Shown piece after piece: positions 1 through 10,700 of a stretch of DNA of 64,000 nt. Every line of letters begins with the position of its first letter. The first letter of the stretch is position 1. This DNA comes from Lathyrus oleraceus (taxonomy: Eukaryota; Streptophyta; Magnoliopsida; Fabales; Fabaceae), in assembly GCF_024323335.1 (NCBI RefSeq), contig NC_066581.1:179359330-179423329 (forward strand), read 5' to 3'. The notes beneath the pieces were generated by a model. The model was not told where the DNA came from and did no database searches. It was given only the letters and a program-made list of their open reading frames with translations. The position numbers and the translations under genes are program-made.

Positions 1-1258
1 AGTGGGATTGGACTATGAACATCAATAAGGATTCAATGAGGATCATGTATGGTGAACCAGCTAGTGAAGTTGTTATAAATGTTCGATAAATTGTTAGAGA
101 AGTTCAACAAGAAGCTGTTGAAGGTTAAGCTAATACAAACAGACCTCGGAGAACTAGAAACATGTCTACATGGCTGCATGAATGTGTAATCACATCAGAT
201 GATATGGTCGATGATGAATGTGACTTTATACATTATGCCTTTTATGTAGACATTGAGCCTATTGATGCAGCTAAAGCATTGAAAGACTCAAGGTGGATGA
301 AATAAAATCCATAGAAGACAATGATACCTGATCACTAGTTAAATTGCCAAAAGGGAATACAGAAATTGATGTGAAATGGGTATACAAAGTCAGGCTAAAT
401 CCAAAAGGTGAAGTAATTCGACACAAGGAAAGACTTGTAGCAAATGGGTTTCTTCAGAAAGAAGGAATTGACTATGATGAGGTCTTTCCACCAGTAGCTA
501 GAATTGAAACAATCAGGTTGGTTCTTGGTCTAGCCAATATACATAATTGGTCGATATGTTAGATGGACATGAAATATGCATTCCTGATTGTCCTTCTAGA
601 TGAAAAGGTGTATGTGACACGACCTTGGGTTTGTGAAACAGTACCAAGAGAGAAAAGTATACATGCTGCATAAAGCCATGCATGGACTGAAACAAGCTCA
701 AAGTGCTTGGAACAAGAAAATAGTTGGCTTTCTAAGAGAGAAAGAGTTTAAGAAGTGTTCGATAGAGCATGATGTGTATGTCAGGAGAAGCAAGGGTGAG
801 CGACTTATACTATATATTTATGTTGATGACATGTTGATAACAAACATTTACAAGTAGGAGATCGAAGACTTCAAACATCACTTAAGTAAGGAGTTAAAAT
901 ATTATACTTGGGAATTCTCTCATACTTCCTTGGTATCGTATTATACAAGAGTAGTAGAGGCTTGATGATGTACCAAAGAATATATGCAGGTGAAATACTC
1001 AAGAGATTTGAGATGCATATTGCAACCCAACTTCGACTTCAGTTGAGCCCAAATTGTAACTGATAAAAATTTAACAGAAGATGATATCAACCCAACGCAA
1101 TACAAAAGACTCATCAAATCACTTTGATACATCTGTCACACAAGGTCATATTTAGCTTATTGTGTAGGCATGTGCAATAGATTCATGCAGAAGCCAGAGG
1201 CATCACATCTTGCAGCCACCAAGAGGATACTAAGCATAATTATTAATAGAGGTTGCTC
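1..1258 (+). mobile_element. Decayed Ty1/copia pol (RT and start of RNase H)
   Basis: Remnant of a copia polyprotein, entering the window already inside the region upstream of RT. Readable blocks are 344-562 (start of RT, with KWVYKVRLNPKG and VARIETIRLVLGLA), 633-857 (GLKQAQSAWNKK and the catalytic-site block YVDDMLI), and shifted frames up to about 1255 that match the RT C-terminus and the run into RNase H. Stops and frameshifts break it several times, so it is not functional. The text is closely related to the copia pieces at 13930-14815 (-) and 24728-29083 (+), so the window holds at least three copies of this family. No LTR is visible here; the 3' part is lost at about 1258, where different sequence begins. 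Confidence 0.85.
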
Positions 1259-1261
1259 CAG

Positions 1262-1935
1262 GCGCTATACCGAAATTCTCCCCCTGTGCGAAAACCCTCA
1301 TCTAAGGAGGAGTGACGCGCATACCAATTTTAAATAGCGACCAAGAAAGTTGAGATAGCGGGCTACGGAAGCAGAACGCTTCCCGACCCAAAGCGGTTTT
1401 CTGCTTTTAGGGCTTTTTGGAGTGAGAAAAAGACCTTTTAACACTTTAAAAAAAATTAAATTGGAAAATTTATTATAGTCGTTCATGTTTTCTCCTCTCT
1501 CGTTTGTGTTTTCACCTTTCTCCATCGCGTTTCTTTTGTTCGTTATTTCTCGTGTTTTTTGTGCGCTGCTTCTTATGCCCTAACTCCTCCACCGTCTTAA
1601 CTGCTTCAAGTTTCTCTATATTCTTCTTGTATTCTCCTTCTTCTGTACTTTTGTTTTCTGCTTTTCTATTTTGTTCTCTATCTTAGTCTTATATATTAAT
1701 TGTTTTTTATTCGTTTTCAGGTTGTTTTTCTTTCATACCATTGTTTTTTTTCTTTTTAAATATATTGATTTTGGGATTAATATATGTAGATTATTCATAT
1801 AATTAGTCCAAAATGTTATTTAATATATGCTAAATATACAAGTAGATTATTCATATAATTAGTCAAAAATGTTATTCCGCTCTCCCGCTATCCCATTTTT
1901 TGGGTCGGTGGCTCTGCTCCGCTATCCGAGATTAA
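1262..1935. mobile_element. Unclassified insertion with inverted GATAGCGG-type motifs
   Basis: A block of different composition interrupts the run from copia to LINE. Near its left side are CGCTAT and GATAGCGG (1354-1361); near its right side the same motif appears inverted several times (about 1877-1930). The centre is T-rich without a coding region. Short inverted subterminal motifs of this sort occur in hAT-type non-autonomous elements, but I could not define terminal repeats or a clean target duplication, so the class is a guess. Confidence 0.3.
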
Positions 1936-2011
1936 TAACTCTAATACTAAGGTATCTCAAAGGAACACTTAACTATGGTATTTTGTTTCTGTCAGTCGAT
2001 GAAGGAAAAAA

Positions 2012-2224
2012 ATGCAAACTTGTGGGGTATGGTTTGTAAAGGATATAAATTTAGAATTAACAAGAACTGTTAGGAATATGATTCTTGTTGAAAGGAAATA
2101 TTTTGATTTCTTTATGGAGGTAGCTTATGAAAACATTACATATTTTTGTGACCACTGTAAATTCATTGGTCACAGTGTGAGAAATTGCAGAAAAATTAGT
2201 AAGAACATGGACTTGGCTAAATGA
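2012..2224 (+). pseudogene. LINE ORF1 fragment with CCHC zinc knuckle
   Basis: Seventy codons. The spacing CDHCKFIGHSVRNC fits the CX2CX4HX4C zinc knuckle of plant LINE ORF1 proteins, preceded by a block rich in aromatic and charged residues (VERKYFDFFMEVAYEN), as in the DUF4283/zinc-knuckle arrangement. In active elements this RNA-binding protein coats the LINE transcript. The N-terminal part is missing and the frame closes at 2224. It lies about 600 bp before the first endonuclease remnants, consistent with ORF1 preceding ORF2. Confidence 0.7.
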
Positions 2225-2814
2225 AGTTTTATAACTCAAAGCAAAAATAAATAAATATGGAGAAGTAAAAAGAAGTGGAAAGCAAAATCCCCTTGGGAAA
2301 GGGAACTGAATATCAAGGCTTGGAGGGAGACTCAACCTCAAGGAATGCTACACCTAGCGAAGAGTTACCCAATGCAACAAAATAAGCCTCAGTATAAATA
2401 ATACCTCATCCCCCAAACATCATTCAACTGAATAATTAGGTACAATCAGGGCACATAGTGGTTGTCCAAGAGCCTTAGAATGCCAATCAAGATGTTTCAC
2501 TTGAAATCCAAGAAACACATGTACCACACAACCTTGAGAGAAGTCGAAATAAGGATAATGATACTCTTAGATCTAGTGGATCTGAATTTGTGATGCCACT
2601 CAAATGGAAAATGAATAAGAGGAAGATATATGAAACAAGCTCACCAATAATATGCAACATGACACGGAGTTCCTCAAGCACTCTTGGGTCAATATGACAG
2701 AGGAACCTGACAATATTGAGGAAAGTGATAAGAATTTTCAACTTGTTGTTTCTAAGTAGTCCAAGAAGAAAAATAGGTCAGTGCAAAAGTCTAATAAGGT
2801 TGTTCCTAGCACCA

Positions 2815-3420
2815 AAATAAGGGTAGTTTCTTTTAACATTGCCCAATGAAATGTTTTTATTGGAATGTCAAAGGGTTTGCTAATCAACCACCAAAATTAA
2901 GAAGCATAAACCAGAGTTTTGTTTCATAGTTGAACCCTGAATGACTTTGGATGAGTTATCACTACATTTTTTCTCTAGACTAATTTTAAAGATCTTTGCT
3001 ATCAACAATATATCAGGTCTTGATTCAAACATTTAAAGTTTATATGCCGCTCAAGTAGACCCCAAATCTTGCCTCTTTAAAAAATATGAAGGATGTTCCT
3101 TGGAGCTACATAAAAGTTTTCAATACTATTTGGGGGGCACATGAACATATAAGCTTATCAAATCCATTTAGAACCCTAATTGAAGAGTTTTAATAACGGA
3201 CATACTGCAACAATCTTATTCACCTTCCCACAATAGGTACAGAGTTGACTTGGCATAATGGCAAGATATGAGCTCATCATATTGAAATAAGGCTTAATAG
3301 AGCAATTTGTGATCATAGTTGGATTAATTTATGCATTAACACCTACCGCTCCACCCTCACCAGGCACAAGTCTGGTCATCACCCCATCCTTTTAGTTTTT
3401 AACTACCAAACTGCCAAGGT
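2815..3420 (+). pseudogene. LINE ORF2 endonuclease remnant
   Basis: Broken apurinic/apyrimidinic-type endonuclease domain. The N-terminal strand is recognisable near 2815 (VVSFNIAQ, like the SWNIRG start of plant L1 endonucleases). The C-terminal part at about 3290-3400 carries RLNRAICDHSW and a degraded S-(D/G)-H catalytic stretch (KSGHHPI). The frame changes several times between them. In a live element this domain nicks target DNA for target-primed reverse transcription. Confidence 0.6.
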
Positions 3421-4918
3421 GACTCCCAATTTCAAATTTCATAAAATATGGTATGAGTATCCAAAAGGCATTAGTGTTGTTAAAGATCGTTGGAGCACTA
3501 AGATTTATGGCTTCCCTATGTTAATCCTTTCTCAAAAGCTCAGGCTCCTCAAAAGTAAACTCAAGATTTGCAATAAAGAGACTTTTGGAGATGTTCATGA
3601 TTTGTTAAGGAAAACTACAACAAATCTTGATGATATGCAATCCCAAACCCAAAAATAATGTCACTTTGATGAATTATTAGACAAAGAAAAAAATGCTCAA
3701 TTTGAAATAGAAACTGCTCTAAAATTGGAGGACTTATTTTTGTAAGAGAAATCAAAAGTGAAGGGGTACAATGAGGGAGATAAGAATACTACTTTTTTTT
3801 CACAGGATCTCTAAAATAAAAAACTGCACAAAACCAATCTCAACAATTGAGAATGAATAGGAGGTTTTCACTGATCCTGAGGACATCTCCATCATTTTCT
3901 CTAATCACTTTGAGCAACTCTTCAATTCTAGTAATATCTATACAGATAATGGCCTTGTGGATGATGTAATTCCTAATCTTGTTAAAGATCATACCAATAC
4001 TTTACTGACAACTCTCCATAGTCAAGAGGAAATCCAAAGTGTAATTTTTTCTACGAACAAGGATAACTCTCCGAGGCCAAATTGGAATGCAACTACTGGG
4101 AGATCATTAAAACTGATGTAATAAATGTAAGTATCCAATTTTTCTCTACAAGATAGATTCTCCCTAATTGGAATGTAAATTCAATTGTCCTCATTCCCAA
4201 ATGCTCAAATGCCATCATAGTTGATCAATATAAACCTATTACGCTAACTAATTTAAAATATAAGATTCTTTATATAATCATGGCTGACAAGCTTGCTACA
4301 ACCATGCCCTTAATTATCTCCCCTAAACAAAGAGGCTTTACTAAAGGAAGATCTATTGGTGACTGTATCTGTTTGACATCTAAGGCTATTAATTTGCTTC
4401 ACAACAAATCCTTTGGGGGAAATATTGCAGTTAAAATTGACATAAGGAAAGCTTTTGATGCATTGGATTGTGATTTCTTGTTAAAGGTGCTGCATAAATT
4501 TGGTTTTTCTGACCAACTTTGTTCATGAATCAAAATTATATTATTCTTTGCCAAGCTTTCTATTTTTATCAATGGTGCTCAGGTTGGTTTTTAATTGTAA
4601 AAGGGGATGAGGCAGGGAGACTCCATTTCCCCTTTACTTTATTACATTGCTGAAGATGTTCTTAGTAGAGCTATTACAAAACCCATGGAACAAGGAAAGT
4701 TGGATCTCATCAAGGGGCCAAGAGGATCCTTAGTACCTTATCATGCCCTTTATGCACGTGACATTATGTTATTTTGCACAGCCAAAACCTCAAATATTGA
4801 AGCTCTAAAAAATTTGCTTATTAGATATGCCCAATGCTTAGGTCAACAGGTAAACCTCCAAAAGTCTACATTGTATGCAGGATCCATTTCTCAACAAAAA
4901 TTCTCACATTTTGCCTAG
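3419..4918 (+). pseudogene. LINE ORF2 reverse transcriptase, broken
   Basis: Linker and RT domain. At 3419-3658 is the helical linker typical of plant L1 ORF2 (KLRLLKSKLKICNKETFGDV). RT blocks appear at 4280-4528 (QRGFTKGRSIGDCI, then AVKIDIRKAFD) and 4607-4918 (MRQGDSISPLLYYIAED). The catalytic FADD box reads YARD, so an active-site aspartate is lost. Frames change at about 4530-4600 and stops are frequent before 4280. Family identity is secure and activity is excluded. Confidence 0.85.
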
Positions 4919-5461
4919 TCTTTGAGATTCCTTAAAGGACAACTTCTATTCACATACCTTGGTGTCCCTATATTCAAAGGTAGACCAAGGCTATGAATTT
5001 ACAACCTATTATGGACAAAGTTAAATCAAAGCTCTCAAATTTAAAGGACCCTCTGCTAAATATGTTTGGAAGATTGTAAGTAACAAAAAGTGTAATTCAT
5101 AGTATGTTAACTTATAGCCTTCTCATTTATTCCTGACCTGTAAGCCTCGTCGAAGATCTTGAAAACTGTATGATAAATTTTGTATGGAGTGGTGATGTTT
5201 GCAAGAGAAAATTGATGACTATGGCTTGGCACAAAGTATGCAAGCCTTTCTCAGAAGGTGGTCTTGGCATCATTAGTCTCTAAAGTCAATGATGCTGCCA
5301 ATCTTAAACTTTGCTGGGAACTTTCCAATACCTCAAATCAATGGGCTCAGCTTTTTAGACACACAGTCTTGAGAAAAAAACAAGCATATCAACTACCACA
5401 TTTCATCATCTATTTGGTCTAGTATCAAAAGCAACTTTCAAGCAATGATAGAAAACTCTAG

Positions 5462-6760
5462 ATGGAACTTGGTGATGACATTAAGATTAATTTCTGGCAT
5501 GACTCTTGGTGTGGCATCCCCTTGTTAGATCAACTTCATATCCCTCTAAATGTTCAGGGATATGAAACAGAAGATTTCATCCACAATTTCCAACGAAATA
5601 TTCCTCTATACCTAGCCACTTTGTTTCCTAACTTGAAAGAAATCATCACTCAGTTACATATTCCTTTATCTCCTAGGAATTATGAGCTCAGATGGATCCA
5701 CTCTCTTGCTGGCATATTAAGTCTTAAAGATGCTTATCTTTTTAAGATGCCTTATGGTTCTAACTTACGCTGGGCAAAACTGATTTGGAATACTAGCATT
5801 CCTCCTTCAAAGTCTATGTTTGTGTGGAAGCTTATCCTCTCGAAAGTTCCTACTGATGAGATCCTAGCCAGGAGAGGTTGATGCATGTTACCTTTTAGAT
5901 GTGTCTTATGTTGTATTCATGAAGAAACAATGAACCACTTATTTATGCATTATACATTTGCTCAATCCATATGGAATTGGTTATCCAATGTCACTCATCA
6001 TGCCTTTCAATTCAATCTTTTGGATATTTGGGAGGTATGCAATAGGGCTTGGTCTAAGCAAAGTGAGGTAGTAATCCTATATGATATTATCAACTGCTTT
6101 AACATCATATAACACTATAGAAACAAAAAAAAAATCCACAAACGATGCATCTAATGGAATAATGCATTAAACTTTATGATATCCAATGTATATTTGACTA
6201 GAAACTCTACAAAGGCCACCCCATCTTGTAGTATTAGGGACTTTTGAATCCCCAAAGCTTTCAAAGTCTTTGTGCACCCTCCTAAGACTGCAAGAATAAT
6301 TAAAGTCATTTGGAAGCCTCGTATTTATTCTTGGGCCAAGTGCAACTCTAATGGCACATCTCTTGGTGTCCCTGGTCAGGTTGCTCGTGGAGGAATTTTC
6401 AAGGACCACTCAGCAAATCTTATTGGTTGTTTTGCACAAAATCTTGGGGAAAAATTTGCTCTTAATGCATAATTCATAGGAGTAATAAGAGCAATGAAAT
6501 TAGCCAATGAAAATAATTGGAGACACCTTTGGATAAAAACTGATTCCAAATTGATTTATAGAGCTTTTAACAATACTAACATTGTTCCTTGACCGCTGAA
6601 GAACAAATGGCTTAACTGTATACATAGAACTCATAACATGTCTTTTATTTTATCTCATATATTTAGGAAAAGGAACCATTCTGCAGACAAACTAGCTTGG
6701 TTATGTCTTGCCAAGGTTTTGTTTGGTGGAATGAAGCTCTTGTGTTTGTTTTTGATGATA
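5462..6760 (+). pseudogene. LINE ORF2 C-terminus: zf-RVT and RNase H-like remnants
   Basis: At 5462-6112, in two adjacent frames, lies the zinc-binding domain found after RT in plant L1 elements (LIWNTSIPPSKSMFVWKL, then CVLCCIHEETMNHLF). At 6272-6760 an RNase H-like domain follows (KCNSNGTSLGVPGQVARGG, where the first acidic residue of the usual K-x-N-x-D-G start is replaced, and later fragments such as LWIKTDS). Stops at about 6112 and 6472 end the frames. This RNase H-bearing C-terminus is known from legume L1 families. Confidence 0.75.
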
Positions 6761-6839
6761 TGGTTCGAAATAGGCTAAACCTTCCTTATTTTCGTTTATG
6801 TTAAATTAAGAGGGTTTTTGATTCTTGTCCCCCTCTTTT

Positions 6840-7796
6840 ATATTTGTCTTTTTAAATTTTTTTTTCATTTTGCTTAAAAAATTAGAATCAAATATTTATT
6901 TTTCTACCTTACCTTTTGTTGAATAAATTTTAAAATACAATATTAAAAGATTTACAAAATAGGAAAAAAACCATACAAAATAATATATATTAGTCAAACT
7001 AAATTTTTTAATACAAAATTTATGTGAATTTAAATCGAAGATATGATAAAAAGATATAAAACTAAAAAAATTATTTTCAAAACAAATCAAATCAAATCAC
7101 TTGAAGTCTTATTTGTCAACAATAAATTAACATTTACCATAATAATGTATCAATATAAAAATAATATAACATACTTTAAAAATTAAGTCATCCAAATTTC
7201 TTTATATTGAAGTCATATTAATTAACTAAACATAAATGTATTATTCAATTAAATATAATTAACTTTATTATATAATTTGACTATTAATCAATTAAATGTT
7301 TTAATTTATTATTCAATTAAAAGCTAGTACATAATAACATTGATTAGAATGAACTCTAAATGAAAGGTCAATTATCCTCAAAAACGTCACAAACATATTA
7401 AAATCAATTATATATTTTTAAAATCAATTTACAAAAGTCATTTGAAGCTATCCATAAACACTCCCACTAGACAATTTTTTTATACTAAACATAAGCAATC
7501 AAATCAAATAAATAATAAATATCCATATCAATAATAAAAGAAATTAAATGAAATAGACTAGTAAAAAAAAAAAAAAGACAATACCGTGAACAAATGAGTT
7601 ACCGTGATGTTTTTCTAACATTAGCCAGACAAAGTTGCCTCGGCGCTCGGACAAGGATCGAAATCAAAGACTTGCCGTTTCAGATCCAACCCGATTTCAT
7701 CTTCCTTTCTTTCAACTTCCATCTTTTCAGTAAATTCAATTCAATTCAACCATCACATGATTGATTCTCCATTGACATTGCTTCATCAACAACAAC
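6840..7796. other. AT-rich intergenic region and leader of the GBP gene
   Basis: No coding signal up to about 7600. The stretch is AT-rich with an A-tract at about 7563-7576. From about 7690 the + strand becomes pyrimidine-rich (CTTCC/TTTC runs), which resembles a plant 5' leader immediately before the GBP start codon at 7797. No convincing TATA box could be singled out. Confidence 0.4.
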
Positions 7797-10700
7797 ATGG
7801 ACAACAATAACAACAATAACACTCTTGTCTCCTTTCTGTTTCTTCTTCTCTTTATCTTTTCAACTGCTTCTTCATCGACTATTGTCAATTTTCATCAACC
7901 GTAAGTCTTTTCTTTTACCTTCTGTTTCTGTTTCTAATGTGTTTTTTTTCTGAGATCTGGTCAATGTTCACTTTTATTTGATTGTTGAAACTTTTTGACG
8001 TTATTGCGGTGACGTGAGATTCACTTTCCCGTTTTGTCTCACTTGAGATAGTTTTTTGGACAGAAAATTCATTTTTTTTAGATGTGGAAAGATGGATTTG
8101 CATGTTGATGTTGACTAGGACTTTCAAACCAAACCAAATATGAGCTAGTTTTGCATTTTGAACAATGGTGCTTATGGATTGTTTGAGCTAGTTTTCCCTT
8201 TTATGTTTGTATTAATGTCTATACTATGGTAGCTTTGCTACTGTTTCAGCTTACTGGATTGTTATGGATGGTTTGTGGAATTCAGGATGAATGTAACTTC
8301 TTTGTATTGTTATCTGTTCTCACCGATTCGATGTTCCCATTAGTGAAGAAGATTGCTTTAACTGTTTGTACAAACTTTTTTATTTGCCATTTTTGTTAGA
8401 CTTTTTTCCTGTCAATTAGGAAATAGGAATTGCCATTTTAGTAGTAAAAATGTATAAAGGTATAGTGGGATAATTTTGCAGGTGTGCGCGATAATTTATA
8501 TATGCTTTTAACTCAAAACTAATCATGTTAGAACATGAGTCGAATAATTCACCCTCCACCATATAAACAAAATGGGAAACACGCGATAAACTTGTGCACT
8601 ACAATAACAGAACATTCGAGTGGATATTTATCTCGGGTTGTATGTAGATGTGGTGAGAAATCGTTGTTACGTTTGGTGGTTTTGAAAAGAATATATAACA
8701 CGTATTTTGTATTTGTGTTATGTCGCCAATTCAGTATTTTTGGGACGCAAATCTTTATCTTTCTGTTATTGTTATTACTGTTTTTTTTATAGTAACTACC
8801 AACTTTTTTTATGCTGCGTCTGTGAGACTGTGACGCTCATTGTTCTTGTTTTGTAACCTCTTAGGTATTGTATGATCGAGTTTCTTTTGTTTGTTATGAA
8901 GTGCATCTTATCTTAACAAGTTATACCTTAATCCTTGTCCAATTTCTTTGCACACAGTTTTCCCATTGTTGAACCTGATCCTGGTCATACAAAACTCCGT
9001 CTTTCACCGGAAGGCTTGGAGGCTATCGAGAAGATAACAAACCCCATTGCATCTGTGGCTGTAAGTTTGACTGCAGTTATAAATATCATTTTATGTCTTT
9101 CTTTATTGCGTGATTTGATACTGTTATTTTTATCAGGTAATTGGACCTTACCGCTCTGGAAAGTCTTTTTTGCTTAATCAACTTCTCTCTCTTTCTTGTT
9201 ATGAAGGTGCATCTTTTATACTACTAGAAGTTACTCACATCACGTGCAATTTTTACGAAAAGTTTGCAGTTGTAATTTGACATGTTTTAAATATTTATGC
9301 AAACTAATGTATTTGTTTTGTTAGGGTTTGGTGTGGGGCACATGCGTGATACGAAAACAAAAGGTGGATGGAGTTTGTCGTTTTTCTCATTGTTATGCTA
9401 AGTTGGAGTTTGATATAATGTTTTTCAATCTATCTTTAATCTCATTTGGTTGTTGTATCATGCAGGAATATGGATTTGGGGAACCCCTATAGACTTGGAA
9501 ATCGATGGAGTTAAAACCTCTGTCTTTTACATAGATACAGAAGGTTTCGAAAGCATCGGGAAGTCGAATGTATATGATGATAGGTAATTGTTTACTGATC
9601 TTGTATACTGTATTTTATGTTTATGTGATTATATCACATGCTATTCATCAATTAGCCATTTCTTGAGTTTTTCTTTTGCAGGATATTTGCTCTGGCAACT
9701 GTAATAAGTTCTGTGCTTATCTATAATCTGCCCGAGACGGTTAGTCATCATTACCTCTCAGAAATTAACGCTCTTTATGTTGATGTAATGTTAGATAGAA
9801 AGATAAAAAATAAAAAAGTCCTTTTTGAGCATTAACAATTTGGACAAACATAACTCCATGTTTCAGTGATGAACTGGTTTTAAATTCTTAGGCCATGCTA
9901 AAATGTTTTCTTCTTTGTGTACTAAGATACGTGAAGCTGACATTTCTAGACTCTCGTTTGCGGTTGAGCTTGCTGAAGAATTTTACGGAAGGTTTGCATC
10001 TTGATGAACTTTTAGCTTCTTGATAAATATCATCGTATTTTGAGTAAATTTTGGTTACTAACTTGTTTGTTTAATTTTGCAAATCCAATATTTATAACTT
10101 GCAACCTATGCGTGTTGGAATAGAGTGAAGGTAGTCCGCATGCCTTAGTACTGTCCTCATTCCTCTAATCAATTTATTTCATGAACTTTTTTCGTTGTTA
10201 ATTTTCTATTACTACCTTTTATAGGGCCAGGATGTTGCATTTGAACCTGCTAAGCTCTTGTGGCTTATCCAACGCGATTTTCTGCGTAAGTTAGATAATT
10301 CTTGAGTAATTGGCAATGTATCTCTGCTGATACCCTTGTCCGTCATGTGCATTCGATTGGATACTAACGTTTTCCGTAATTGCCTGCAGAAGGGAAATCA
10401 GTGCAACAAATGGTGGATGAAGCTCTTCGACAAGTCCCCAATACTGATAGTGAGTATCATTGCTTTTAGCTGTCTATAAAATTAAATTTATCCGCAGTAA
10501 ATTTTTCATGTTTTCTAAAGCATTATTTAACGGTGCGCTTTGTTTATTTTTAACTTGCAGGAGACAGAAATATTGATATGGTATTTTCTCTTCTGGAATT
10601 CAATTTCCAATTATCATTAAAGATATTACTAGTTTGTAATTGAATGTTTATACTGAAAGTTTACATCATCAGATCAATCAAATCCGAGATTCATTGGCTA

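Larger units (their letters stand above)
2000..6830 (+). mobile_element. L1-type LINE, nearly complete but decayed
   Basis: A plant L1 non-LTR retrotransposon read left to right. The order is the end of ORF1 with a CCHC zinc knuckle, then ORF2 with endonuclease, reverse transcriptase, a zinc-binding RVT domain and an RNase H-like end. The order is intact but numerous stops and frameshifts make every domain non-functional. A second, shorter copy of the same family lies at 14816-15500 on the other strand. No clear poly-A tail or target duplication could be placed at the right end (6800-6900), which runs into AT-rich sequence. Confidence 0.85.

Noticed and set aside
1504..1686. 60-codon + strand ORF rich in Ser/Phe/Leu
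   Set aside because: T-rich low-complexity sequence without similarity or splice context.
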